DNA of 64,000 nucleotides from Prostheceraeus crozeri (Eukaryota; Platyhelminthes; Polycladida; Euryleptidae): NCBI GenBank assembly GCA_907163375.1, contig CAJQUW010005302.1, positions 1 to 64,000 of the forward strand, read 5' to 3'. Shown piece by piece: positions 10,304 to 19,289 of this stretch (position 1 is its first letter; each line of letters starts with the position of its first letter). The notes under the pieces were generated by a model. It saw only the letters and a program-made list of their open reading frames with translations, ran no database searches and was not told where the DNA came from. The position numbers and the translations under genes were made by a program.

Positions 10304-10633
10304 ATGTTGAATGATTATAAGATAGAGCATGTACCAGTTTTAAAAGATTATCGTCATCCTACAAATCCTGTAAATTCGAAGAAAGAAGCTAGATTTTATT
10401 ATCATCATAAATACGTAGCGCTCGTTACAGATTATAAAACAAAACATGGTATTAAACCGTGTGTTAAAACAAAAGACTTTCCACTTTGTTTAAGAAGTTT
10501 CCGAGTATTTTTGGCGTATAATAATTTATGGTGGTTGGTTAAGAAAGAACATTTAACAGCACATGAATTAGAAACATTACATCAATTACATATTCCTGTG
10601 TATATGCAAAAACGGAACCGAGGTTCTATGTAA
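10304..10633 (+). CDS. Small basic protein of unknown function (109 aa)
   Basis: I chose the ATG at 10304 (MLNDYKIEHVPVLKDYRHP), which follows an A-run as in neighbouring genes. The protein is rich in Lys, His and Tyr, with aromatic clusters (ARFYYHHKYVALV and YNNLWWLV) and a helical C-terminal part (HLTAHELETLHQLHIPVYM). No known domain was recognised. The end contains the palindrome GAACCGAGGTTC in frame. It lies between the packaging ATPase and the polymerase with short spacers. A replication accessory or terminal protein role is possible but not shown. Confidence 0.6.
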   Translation: MLNDYKIEHVPVLKDYRHPTNPVNSKKEARFYYHHKYVALVTDYKTKHGIKPCVKTKDFPLCLRSFRVFLAYNNLWWLVKKEHLTAHELETLHQLHIPVYMQKRNRGSM

Positions 10634-10658
10634 AAATTCATTTTTTCTTTTAAAAAAT

Positions 10659-13600
10659 ATGAATCGTGAAATGTCTCTCGGACAAACGTCTAGGATTGAT
10701 GAATTAATCAAGAAACAAACTGCTGAGTTTGATGCACAAATTAAACATAGTAAACGTAGTAAACGTATTAAAAAACAGAAACGTACTAGGCGTAGTATTA
10801 GACGTAATACTAAAAAACAGAAACGTGGAACAAAAGAAATATTAGAAACTCCTATTAGTGATATCTTTTTTGATGATAGAATTAAGGATGAACTTGGTGA
10901 TGATTTATGTAATTTATTTAATCCAAATGAAATTAAATATGAAAATGTATCTTTTATTAATGTAGTAAATGATATGCGGAAACTTTTAGCAAATGGTAAA
11001 ATTATTAATTTACTTGGAAAAGTTGTTAAAGATCAGGAAAATATAATTCAAAATTTTTACGTAACCTTCTATAATAAAAAATCATTTGAAACATGGTTTT
11101 CGAATCTGGATGAGAAATCCGATGCTAACGAATGGATTTTTACAGGTAATATTAAATATGAAGATTTTGGAATGAAGTTAGTACAAAGATCGCATAGAGG
11201 GGCAGGGATTAATATGAAATATAGAATCAAAGAATATTTCGGTGAATATTGTTATATTCCTTCTGAAGATTTTTGTTTTATTAAATGTTATAATGTTTTA
11301 CGAGGTTTTAATGAAGAACAAGGAGAAATGATGAAAGAAATGTTTAATAATTTTTTATATAAAGAGAAAGCCACATCCAGAACAGGAGTAATGTCAAACT
11401 GTAAATTTTCTCAATTCAATAAATATTTTGGAGAATGTGTTCAATATTATAGTCCTGCCAATCGTCATTTAAATCCTAGAGGAATTGAAACGTTTCATAA
11501 TTATGTTTATTACAATTATTTTCACGCAGGTTCAACAATTGGTCACTATTGTTTAATTAATAAATCTCATAAATTAAAAGCTATTAGAGAAATTGAAAAT
11601 AATTTCAAACCCATATATAAAACAGTTACTGATGAAAATCTAACAACGCGTCCATATAAAATCATAACAAAGAAAAAAATTGACTATGGTTCAACATATA
11701 TTTGGGATCTCGAAACTTTTCCCGATCCTAACTGTTCAACAGCTCATCCTATTCCTTACGCTGTAGGAGCTATTAATTTTAATAAATTTATATGTTGTTT
11801 ACCGAAACAAAGATTGAAAGAATTAGAAACACGTTTGCTAAGTGATATGATTAAAATTAAACGATCAAAAGATGAAGATGAAATTAAAAAACTTAAAAAA
11901 CAGATTAATGAGTATAATAATTTAACTGAATTAGAATTTAATAAACTTCAAAATTGTGTGAAAATATTTGATGAATGTTCGATCGGGGGAAACCCAGAGG
12001 ACGTATGTCCGATCCATCAATTTTTTAAAACTCTTGGAAAATTTAATTATTCTAGAGTAACTTTAATAGCTCACAATTCATCAGGTTTTGATTCCTATTT
12101 TCCGATAAAAGCTAATTTTAAATTATCTAAACCGCCTCTTAAAACTTCAAGAGGAATATTGACTGCTTCATTACAAAATCCTTATACAACTGAATGTGTT
12201 AGTAGATATATTCAAAAATCTCTTAGATTTAAAAACAATATGAAAAAAGATTCACCGTCAGGTAAATTAGCACTTCAAACTATTATAATGAAATGTAGTT
12301 ATCAACATGTAAAAACAAGTCTTTCTAAATGGTGTGAAAATTTTAAAATTCCTACGAATGTGTGTAAATTAAATTATGAAATTGGAGACATAACACATGA
12401 AAATTATAAAGAAAAAGAAAATGAATGGAGACCATATTTAGTTAACGATATTCTTTCTTTAGCTTTTTGTATCTACAAATATAATAATGTTATGCAAGAT
12501 TTAGTTGGTGAAGATATAACTACTAATTTGACATCCTCTGCTTTAACATTTAACGGTTGGATGAAAAGTGTACAAAATGACAATATAAATATTCATTCTC
12601 ATATAGATTTATGGGCTAGAAATTATATTAGAAAATCTGTTAAAGGTGGAAGAGTTTCAGCAAATATAAGAAAATACATATCGCCATTTTGTAGCATCTT
12701 GTTACCAATATTAAAACAGTATTTACCTGGTCGCTACGCTGGGGGGACTTTGTCCCTTGGTCGCTACGCTGGTGGGACTTTGTCCCCGGGAAGTAATTTA
12801 ATAGATTTAATGAAACAGTATCGAGATTTAGGAGATAAAACTGAAATTTGTAAGAAAATTTCAAATCAACTACTTGAACAAAAAAATGAATTTCTAATGG
12901 CTTTTGATGCAACATCTTTATATCCATCAGCTATGTATGATGAAAATTCAGAATACCCTAAAGCTGAATCAGCTAGAAAATTTCGTCAAGAAGAAGAGCG
13001 GGAAATAGTATATAAATTTAATACTCAAACATTTAGACCTAAAACTGGAATATTCTCTGTTGTGTTTCAATATCCGAATGATATGTTTTTCCAACCAGTT
13101 CCTATTAAAGATAAAGTTAAAAATCAAAATAATAATTCTCATGTAAAAGTAATCAGGTTTAGAAATGGTATATGTTATGATGTATTAACTTCTGTTGACA
13201 TACAAGAAATTGTTAGATGTGGGGGGAAAATCTTACATATTACTGATGGTATAATTTATGAAAAAAATTATCAAGTTTCACCATTTCGAAATTATATTGA
13301 AAAACTTTTTAATTTGAGAAAAAGATATAAAACAGAAGGAAATACTGTAGGTGATGAGTTAATTAAATTATTGATGAATTCGCTATATGGCAAAACTGTG
13401 CAAAAAGATATAACCACTAAATATCATTTATGGAATGAGAATACATTGAGAAAAAATTTCACTCAAGAAGTAAAAGATTATGAAAAATTAAATGATGACC
13501 ATTATTTAGCGAAAGTAGAAATGGAAGATGATGAATTTCTCAAAACTAATATTGTAAAAGATGGGAAGACGTCATTCATGCCATCACACTTAGGTTCTTT

Positions 13601-14180
13601 CATTCTTTCTCACTCTAGAAGAATCATGAATAACTTTATTTTAGAAATTAATGGTTTCAAAGAAAAATACATTTATTATACAGATACTGATTCAATATAT
13701 ATTTCCAATGAGCTCTTTAATAAATTAGACGCGGCTGGATATGTTGGAGGAGAATTGTGTCAAGGGAAAAATGATTATGGAAATGGTGGAATTATTTTTG
13801 CAATGTTTATTGCACCTAAAGTAAAATACTGTATTACTGTAGATGAGCAAGGGAGACTTAGTGAAAAGAAAACATTCAAAGGTTATTCACAAAACAAAGT
13901 AAAAGTAGAAGATTTTCTAAAATTATATTCGGGGAAAACATTATCGACTACAGTTAATAAACCATGGAAAAGATCTTTAGAAACTGGAATTAGTATTCCT
14001 GATAAAAATAATAATACTGAAGAAAAAAAATTTTCTGGTCAAATAAATATTCTTAAACGTCAAGCAACAGATGAAAATGAAATTATGTTACCTTATAACG
14101 GAGAAGATATTCAAGCTGAAATATTTCAAACAATCGTCAGTGAGAGTAATTTAAGTGATGATGATGACACGTGGGAATAA
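10659..14180 (+). CDS. Protein-primed DNA polymerase B
   Basis: A 1,173-residue family B polymerase of the protein-primed group. The N-terminal 300 residues begin with a very basic stretch (residues 25-60, KRSKRIKKQKRTRRSIRR) and may hold the terminal-protein region. The exonuclease has WDLET (D350, E352), HNSSGFD (N473, D478) and YLVND (Y593, D597). The polymerase has FDATSLYPS (D750), KLLMNSLYGKT (K903 to G911), YTDTDS (D1009, D1011) and a PKVKY motif. All catalytic residues are present in one unbroken frame. Residues about 691-710 are a GC-rich in-frame 10-residue duplication. It would copy the element from its TIRs. Confidence 0.95.
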   Translation: MNREMSLGQTSRIDELIKKQTAEFDAQIKHSKRSKRIKKQKRTRRSIRRNTKKQKRGTKEILETPISDIFFDDRIKDELGDDLCNLFNPNEIKYENVSFINVVNDMRKLLANGKIINLLGKVVKDQENIIQNFYVTFYNKKSFETWFSNLDEKSDANEWIFTGNIKYEDFGMKLVQRSHRGAGINMKYRIKEYFGEYCYIPSEDFCFIKCYNVLRGFNEEQGEMMKEMFNNFLYKEKATSRTGVMSNCKFSQFNKYFGECVQYYSPANRHLNPRGIETFHNYVYYNYFHAGSTIGHYCLINKSHKLKAIREIENNFKPIYKTVTDENLTTRPYKIITKKKIDYGSTYIWDLETFPDPNCSTAHPIPYAVGAINFNKFICCLPKQRLKELETRLLSDMIKIKRSKDEDEIKKLKKQINEYNNLTELEFNKLQNCVKIFDECSIGGNPEDVCPIHQFFKTLGKFNYSRVTLIAHNSSGFDSYFPIKANFKLSKPPLKTSRGILTASLQNPYTTECVSRYIQKSLRFKNNMKKDSPSGKLALQTIIMKCSYQHVKTSLSKWCENFKIPTNVCKLNYEIGDITHENYKEKENEWRPYLVNDILSLAFCIYKYNNVMQDLVGEDITTNLTSSALTFNGWMKSVQNDNINIHSHIDLWARNYIRKSVKGGRVSANIRKYISPFCSILLPILKQYLPGRYAGGTLSLGRYAGGTLSPGSNLIDLMKQYRDLGDKTEICKKISNQLLEQKNEFLMAFDATSLYPSAMYDENSEYPKAESARKFRQEEEREIVYKFNTQTFRPKTGIFSVVFQYPNDMFFQPVPIKDKVKNQNNNSHVKVIRFRNGICYDVLTSVDIQEIVRCGGKILHITDGIIYEKNYQVSPFRNYIEKLFNLRKRYKTEGNTVGDELIKLLMNSLYGKTVQKDITTKYHLWNENTLRKNFTQEVKDYEKLNDDHYLAKVEMEDDEFLKTNIVKDGKTSFMPSHLGSFILSHSRRIMNNFILEINGFKEKYIYYTDTDSIYISNELFNKLDAAGYVGGELCQGKNDYGNGGIIFAMFIAPKVKYCITVDEQGRLSEKKTFKGYSQNKVKVEDFLKLYSGKTLSTTVNKPWKRSLETGISIPDKNNNTEEKKFSGQINILKRQATDENEIMLPYNGEDIQAEIFQTIVSESNLSDDDDTWE
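12728..12787 (+). repeat. In-frame GC-rich 30-bp tandem duplication inside the polymerase gene
   Basis: Two 30-bp units beginning TGGTCGCTACGCTGG each carry the hairpin GGGACTTTGTCCC (12744-12756 and 12774-12786). They encode GRYAGGTLS twice, between the exonuclease domain and motif A, and keep the frame. The composition is far from that of the surrounding AT-rich gene, so this is a late insertion of a palindromic unit into a loop that tolerates it. Confidence 0.85.
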
Positions 14181-14189
14181 TAATTTTTT

Positions 14190-14390
14190 TATTACATCTA
14201 AAAATTTTATAACATCTAAAAAATTTATTACATCTAAAAAATTTATTACATCTAAAAATTTTATAACATCTAAAAAATTTATAACATCTAAAAATTTATT
14301 ACATCTAAAAATTTTATTACATCTAAAAATTTTATTACATCTAAAAATTTTATTACATCTAAAAATTTTATTACATATGAAAATATATTT
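14190..14390. repeat. AT-rich minisatellite between convergent genes
   Basis: About a dozen tandem copies of an 16-18 base unit (ATTACATCTAAAAATTTT with variants). It fills the space between the polymerase stop and the convergent gene on the minus strand, where both transcripts must end. The apparent reading frame through it (ITSKKF repeats) is a by-product of the repeat. Confidence 0.85.
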
Positions 14391-14428
14391 ATCGAATATT
14401 TTGTTATTTTCTATTAAGTTTTATCATA

Positions 14429-15724
14429 TTAAGTTTCATCATATAATTTTTTATCAAAAGATAATTTAAATTTTTTTTCACTAACTATTGATTCTTCATC
14501 ATCATCATCAATTGATTCTTCATCATCATCATAAATTGTTTCTTCATCATCATAAATTACACTTTTTGGGATTGGATGCCCTTCCATGATAGGATACCAT
14601 TCTCTTATTGGAATATCTAATTCTAAATTACATCTTTCATCTGATAATAATATAATAGAGAAAAATATTGGTCTTTGATCTCTTTTGGAAAATTTAATAA
14701 CACCACCATAATCTGAATCACTTTTAGTTTTTGTTAAAGATGATAAAATTTTAAATTGATTAGATGTAAATCCTAATTTAAATTTTGTAGACCCGACACA
14801 TAGTTGTCTAACAGTATCTTCAACTATACCATCATTATTATTTTCAATTGTAAGAAAATGAAATTTAGATAAATTTTTATAATTACTAATATTTTTATAA
14901 TCTTTTTTACCATTTACACCTTTTTCAGATGTTACAGAATCATCATTATTATCATAAGATTCTTTAAGATCGGGCAAAGCCCTAGAATCTTCGGTTCGTT
15001 TATTATGATTATGATTATGGTCATTGTTAATAGTATAAGGTGTTGACAACATATAAATTTTCTCTTGTTGAGCTAAACCATTTATATAAGATTTTAATAA
15101 ATTAATATTTAAGTTTGAATATAATCCTATATACGTATCATCATCATATCTTTGTGGCATTTCTAATGTTTCTTGTTTATAAATTGTATCTCTATAATAA
15201 ACTTGACATAATAATTCTTCATTATGTTTTTTACTCTCTATGTGAATGTTATATTGATTTTGATCGTCAACAAATAATCTAATTTTTTCTTTCGAAAAAG
15301 ATTTTAATTTTTTAACTAATTCTTTAATATTGATATAATTAATAATTTTAGTTTCTATCCAATCAGTATTACTAATTGGTAACACTGCTCTAATAAATCC
15401 ATAAACATTATTATGACCTATTATAACCATATTTTCTTTATTTAATTCCACATAAGCTACATCATTATATTTACTAACAATCTCCATAAATTTAATAAAT
15501 GGATCACCTGGAAATAAACAATAATTAGTTTCTATAGAAGGTAAACCTTTAGTCTGTTCTCTAAATATTTCGGCTTGTAATTGAAATAAAATATTAACAT
15601 CTATACATGGATTATTATTATTATTATTATCAAAACATTTATTTTCAAATCCCGTTGATCTCGTCGAATAAGAAGAACTGGATGATGCGGACGAATATAA
15701 TTTTTCTAAATTTGGTTTTTCCAT
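14429..15724 (-). CDS. PCNA-like sliding clamp candidate
   Basis: A 431-residue protein on the strand opposite to most genes. After a Ser/Asn-rich leader come two halves. One has INIKELVKKLKSF, then EKIRLFVDDQNQYNIHIE and an acidic segment ending LEMPQ; the other has VGSTKFKLGFTSNQFKILSS, VIKFSKRDQRPIFFSI and CNLELDIPI. This order is like PCNA: a helix before a strand with a D-D turn, the interdomain LGIP-type loop, and the C-terminal LTF-YL strand, P-L-V strand and final strand. An Asn/Asp/His-rich insert (about residues 240-285) separates them, and the tail is acidic with repeated DDDEES. The match is by eye. If correct it would be a polymerase processivity clamp. Confidence 0.5.
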   Translation of the reverse strand: MEKPNLEKLYSSASSSSSYSTRSTGFENKCFDNNNNNNPCIDVNILFQLQAEIFREQTKGLPSIETNYCLFPGDPFIKFMEIVSKYNDVAYVELNKENMVIIGHNNVYGFIRAVLPISNTDWIETKIINYINIKELVKKLKSFSKEKIRLFVDDQNQYNIHIESKKHNEELLCQVYYRDTIYKQETLEMPQRYDDDTYIGLYSNLNINLLKSYINGLAQQEKIYMLSTPYTINNDHNHNHNKRTEDSRALPDLKESYDNNDDSVTSEKGVNGKKDYKNISNYKNLSKFHFLTIENNNDGIVEDTVRQLCVGSTKFKLGFTSNQFKILSSLTKTKSDSDYGGVIKFSKRDQRPIFFSIILLSDERCNLELDIPIREWYPIMEGHPIPKSVIYDDEETIYDDDEESIDDDDEESIVSEKKFKLSFDKKLYDET

Positions 15725-15822
15725 TTTTTTATTTTTATTAGAAAAATTTTATTTTTTATTTTTATTAGAAAAAATTTTATTTTTTATTTTTATTAGAAAA
15801 AATTTTATTTTTTTATTGTTAA
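15725..15822. promoter_or_regulatory. Short divergent promoter region with AT tandem repeat
   Basis: Only about 100 bases separate the clamp-like gene (minus) from the fibre-like gene (plus). The spacer has three tandem copies of a unit of about 31 bases (TTTTTATTTTTATTAGAAAA plus T-rich tail). Both starts have an A-run fused to the ATG. It must hold the promoters of both genes. Confidence 0.6.
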
Positions 15823-15903
15823 AAAATGATGTTACCAAATGTTGGTGGAGGTGCATATATCCCGAATAATCGTGAATTATAAATAGAGATAGAAAATTAT
15901 ATT

Positions 15904-16713
15904 ATGAAAACTGGAGACGTTTTATCTGGTCCATTGCATCTTTCTATTCTTCCGCAACAAAATACAGAGTTAACAAATAAACAATATGTTGATACACAAA
16001 TCAATGACTTAAAAGAAAAATATATAAACGATGTTTTGGTTCCACTGATGAACGAATTAAAGTTGCTAAAACTTAATGACAAATCATTAAACGAAAAATT
16101 ATTAAAACTTGATAAAAAGGATAGAGAGCTAGAAGCAGATATAGCAAAACTTTTTAAAAAGATTTCAGAACAATCAAAAATTTTAATATTACTTTCTATA
16201 AAGTTAAAATCTGCAGTCATTAAAAATAAACATCAGATAAAAATGTTAAAAGAACAATTAGAAGATGAAATAGAAAAACTTCCTGAAAGAATTAAAAAAA
16301 ATTTAAAGCAGTTACAAACTACATTCCAAAAAAGTGTTGATGAATTAAGTTCTAAAATTACTCAACAAATGAAAAAGATGAATAGAATAATAAATGAAGT
16401 AAACTCACTTAATGAAAAAGTTGATAAAATGAAAAATCTTAAAATCAATTTAGAAAATGAATTAAAGAAAAATTTACAAGAAAACTCTAAAGAAAATAAA
16501 GAACAGTTAGATGCTGTTAAAAGACAATTAGATGTTCTTAAAATTAAGTTAAATGCTCTTAAAACGGCATTGAAGATTAATCAGCAGAAAATGCAAGTTA
16601 ATAGAAAAGAAATTAAAGTACATCACACGCTACTTGACGCAATAGATAAAGTGCAACAGGCAATTAATAAAGTTATCTCGAAGTTGTTAGATATTCATAA
16701 ACGTAAATCTTAA
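15904..16713 (+). CDS. Fibre-like coiled-coil protein
   Basis: A 269-residue protein. Its first 35 residues (GDVLSGPLHLSILPQQNTEL then TNKQYVDTQI) match the repeat found in phage tail fibres and other trimeric fibre shafts, where G-x-L-x-L is followed by a proline and then K-x-YVD leading into a coiled coil. The rest is almost unbroken heptad-like helix rich in Lys, Leu, Glu and Asn. It lies upstream of the probable virion-protein block. I infer a virion fibre or spike stalk; a receptor-binding head was not recognised. Long coiled coils occur in many proteins, so the N-terminal motif carries the call. Confidence 0.6.
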   Translation: MKTGDVLSGPLHLSILPQQNTELTNKQYVDTQINDLKEKYINDVLVPLMNELKLLKLNDKSLNEKLLKLDKKDRELEADIAKLFKKISEQSKILILLSIKLKSAVIKNKHQIKMLKEQLEDEIEKLPERIKKNLKQLQTTFQKSVDELSSKITQQMKKMNRIINEVNSLNEKVDKMKNLKINLENELKKNLQENSKENKEQLDAVKRQLDVLKIKLNALKTALKINQQKMQVNRKEIKVHHTLLDAIDKVQQAINKVISKLLDIHKRKS

Positions 16714-16872
16714 ACGAGTATTGTAAATATTAACTTAAATATTTTTTACCTACAAAAAATAAGAATCATAAAAAATATAAATATAATTTAAAAAATACAA
16801 AAATATAAATATAATTTTAAAAATATAAAAGTATAAAAAAAATTTAAAATATAAAAGTATATAATTTTAAAA
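16714..16872. other. AT-rich intergenic spacer
   Basis: Simple AT sequence made of repeated AAATATAAATATAATTT phrases. It ends at the TTTTAAAA just before the small-gene ATG at 16873 and probably carries its promoter. Confidence 0.5.
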
Positions 16873-17046
16873 ATGGATAAAATTAGAGCTAATAATTTTA
16901 AAAGAATTAAACAATTAGAAGAGTTAATAAAAGAAAGAAATATTATGAAAGAAAATCATAGAATAAAAAGAATGATTGATGCAGGTTTGGTTCCTGATAA
17001 AGTTAAACCAAAAACGCAATCTGCAAAAGTTAAGAACAAAAAATAA
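16873..17046 (+). CDS. Small coiled-coil protein, copy 2 (57 aa)
   Basis: The ATG follows ATAATTTTAAAA, and the frame runs 57 residues to a TAA. The N-terminus MDKIRANNFKRIKQLEELI differs from copy 1 (7641) at one residue in the first 19, and the shared stretch continues through RNIMKENH; after that the sequences diverge, ending PKTQSAKVKNKK here. The promoter stretch is also shared. It is a gene duplication within the element, about 9 kb apart. The protein is basic and helical; function unknown. Confidence 0.65.
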   Translation: MDKIRANNFKRIKQLEELIKERNIMKENHRIKRMIDAGLVPDKVKPKTQSAKVKNKK

Positions 17047-17098
17047 ACATTTTTTATAATTTATTTTTTTTCCCAAAAGTCAAATTTATTACTAAAAA

Positions 17099-17620
17099 AT
17101 GCCTATAATTTATAAACACAATCTTAAACAATTTGCTTCAAATCAAAAAATTGCTCATGAACCACGTATGAATCCGGTTTACCATTATGATAATAGAGAA
17201 ACAATCGGAACAGAAAAGTTCCTAGGCACCGCAGGTGCCGTTCAAAAAGAAGGGGATGGCATCTTTTCTGGTATTGGTAGTATCGTTAACTTAATTAAAA
17301 ATAATAAAGATTTGATTACATCTGCTGCAAAAGGAGCAGCTGCTATAGGTAGTACAGCTAGTGCAATATCAAATGCTGTTAAATCACAAAACGAATTAAA
17401 ACAACTAGAAGCTATTCGTAAACTTAGGAATGATTCTGAAGAACTAAAAAAATTAAAAAAACTTTCAGATGAAACAAAAAACAAAATTGCTAACATAGCT
17501 GTGGATGGTGATAGTAAACATAATGAAAAAACAATTGAAGAAATAAGAGGTAATGGCGTGAGCAGCAACCTTCGGTCTAACCAGCAAAGCTGTAGCGGAG
17601 CTGGTCTAGCAAAATTCTAA
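17099..17620 (+). CDS. Probable membrane-active virion protein (pVI-like?)
   Basis: A 173-residue protein with an N-terminal polar arm (MPIIYKHNLKQF...), an in-frame GGCACCGCAGGTGCC hairpin encoding TAGA, a GDGIFSGIGSIVNLI segment and an Ala/Ser/Gly-rich amphipathic stretch (SAAKGAAAIGSTASAISNAV), followed by a Lys/Glu-rich helix. It sits directly upstream of the major capsid gene, as membrane-lytic minor virion proteins do in adenoviruses and adintoviruses. The position and hydrophobic helix support this role, but there is no direct sequence match. Confidence 0.5.
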   Translation: MPIIYKHNLKQFASNQKIAHEPRMNPVYHYDNRETIGTEKFLGTAGAVQKEGDGIFSGIGSIVNLIKNNKDLITSAAKGAAAIGSTASAISNAVKSQNELKQLEAIRKLRNDSEELKKLKKLSDETKNKIANIAVDGDSKHNEKTIEEIRGNGVSSNLRSNQQSCSGAGLAKF

Positions 17621-17713
17621 AATTATATTTAGTAAAATTCTAAAATTATATTTTAGTAAAAATTTTTTTTCTATCTGTGAGAAAAACAAAAAGTCAAATT
17701 ATTTCTTATAAAA

Positions 17714-19048
17714 ATGCCTTCGCTTATCGAAAATAAATTTAGATTAGATGATCCTCCGTTCACCAGTTACAATCAAAAAAAGAATGACTATATAAGAATT
17801 GCTATGAATCCCGGATCTTCCAGTAGAGTAAACACTGGAGGTGATTTAATTTTTGAAGTTGATAATCAGCAGAGCTATTTATATTTACCTGATTCATTTT
17901 TACACTGTGAATATTCTTTATATAGTGATGCTAATTTTACAACACCATTACCAGAAACCGATAATATTACACTAGAAAATATTTTTTTTCCAAGATTATT
18001 TACACAAATGCGTTTAGATGTTGCAACTCAAAATATAGAAACAATAAGTGATTCCCCAGGTGTAATTGATACAATGCTTAGATTTGTAACAATTGGTGAA
18101 AATAATAAAAAGCATGAAATCGAAGGTTGGTTTCCTGATACTAATGATGGTATAATTGTTGATGATTTAACTCACGCTGGAACAGATGCAGCAGGAATTG
18201 CGAAAGATGTAGAAAATATTGCAAAACATTTAAATAAAACAAATAATGATGCATATAAAGAAAGACGTGAATTCAACAAGAAAAGTAAACAGACAGTAAA
18301 TTGGTCATTGTCTCCATTATTCGGATATTTAGATTATGACAAAATATCATATCAATTTAAATTTAAATTAATAATTCATCGTACGGCAAATAATGAATTA
18401 ATCTTTTTTGGTAAGACTGGAAAAAAAGCATATTTAAAAATTGATAGACTTGAATGGTGGATTAAGCATATTACTCCTAGTTTAGAGATTGAAACAGCTA
18501 TTGCAAAAAGATTAAATACTAACAAACCAATTCCAGTAAATTTTCTAAAGCGTACTGCCAGTTCAGTAACTTTTTCCGAACAAAGATTTAACTGGCATTT
18601 TACTAGAACTGCGAATACTCCAAGATATTTATTACTAACATTTCAAAGAAATAATTCTCCAAGTTTTGATAAGAACAATAATATTTTTCCTATTAATACA
18701 ATTCGAAGTTTACAAGTTTCATTAAATCAAACTCGATATCCAATTGATCCATTAAGATTCGATGATACCAATAATCAATTTATGGAAGGATATGATTCTT
18801 ATAGAAATCTTTGTATAGAATTTGGAGTTGAACCACAATTAACTCCTGGAGATTGGAGACATTTATATCCAATTTTCTGTTTCGATTTAAGTGCACAATC
18901 TGAAGATATTATTAAAAATGGTTGTGATGTAACGATTAATATTGAAAAGAAAGATTCCACAACTTCATTGATGGCTTATGGTTTATTGCTAGAAGATGTA
19001 AAATATTCTATTGAAGTTCTTAATGGGAAGATGACTAGGATAGGCTAA
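17714..19048 (+). CDS. Major capsid protein (double jelly roll)
   Basis: A 444-residue protein. Recognisable Polinton/adintovirus hexon features are the N-terminal strand-rich start (DLIFEVDNQQSYLYLPDSFL), a central WWIKHITPSLE, FLKRTASSVTF, the RNLCIEFGVEPQLTPGDWRHL region and the closing YPIFCFDLSAQSEDI with the DVTINIEKKDST strand. The family forms pseudo-hexameric capsomers of an icosahedral capsid. It is shorter than many relatives. The start is the ATG after TTTCTTATAAAA. It is flanked by two small virion-like proteins, and the frame looks intact. Confidence 0.85.
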   Translation: MPSLIENKFRLDDPPFTSYNQKKNDYIRIAMNPGSSSRVNTGGDLIFEVDNQQSYLYLPDSFLHCEYSLYSDANFTTPLPETDNITLENIFFPRLFTQMRLDVATQNIETISDSPGVIDTMLRFVTIGENNKKHEIEGWFPDTNDGIIVDDLTHAGTDAAGIAKDVENIAKHLNKTNNDAYKERREFNKKSKQTVNWSLSPLFGYLDYDKISYQFKFKLIIHRTANNELIFFGKTGKKAYLKIDRLEWWIKHITPSLEIETAIAKRLNTNKPIPVNFLKRTASSVTFSEQRFNWHFTRTANTPRYLLLTFQRNNSPSFDKNNNIFPINTIRSLQVSLNQTRYPIDPLRFDDTNNQFMEGYDSYRNLCIEFGVEPQLTPGDWRHLYPIFCFDLSAQSEDIIKNGCDVTINIEKKDSTTSLMAYGLLLEDVKYSIEVLNGKMTRIG

Positions 19049-19289
19049 AGCCAGAGGAGCTTCGCTCCGATCGGTTAGTAACCTGAGGACCTTTGGTCCG
19101 ATAGGCTAAAGCCCAAGACTTCGTCGTTTAATTAATTTAATTTTTTTGATAACTTAAAATTTTGATAACTAGAATAGATTAAAATTTTTTTGGTAACTTA
19201 AAATTTTTTCATAACTAGAATAGATTGAAAATTCTTAACTTAAAATTCTTAACTTAAAATTTTCGTAACTTAAAATTTTTTTATTAAAA
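19049..19289. repeat. Intergenic GC hairpins and AT tandem repeat
   Basis: After the capsid stop lie GGAGCTTCGCTCC (19056-19068) and GGACCTTTGGTCC (19087-19099), both perfect 5-bp stems with 3-base loops, with a repeated GATAGGCTAAAGCC phrase around them. From 19140 the sequence repeats AACTTAAAATTTT with AACTAGAATAGATT. It ends with TTTTTTTATTAAAA at the next ATG. Confidence 0.7.

Noticed and set aside
12640-12927. Minus-strand frame inside the polymerase gene
   Set aside because: Fully covered by the polymerase coding frame, which has all catalytic motifs.
14155-14469. A 104-residue open frame of repeated ITSKKF
   Set aside because: It is the translation of an AT-rich minisatellite between two convergent genes; no codon preference or domain.
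17242-17568. Minus-strand 108-residue hydrophobic Ser/Leu/Phe-rich frame
   Set aside because: Antisense shadow of the Lys/Ala-rich gene at 17099-17620.
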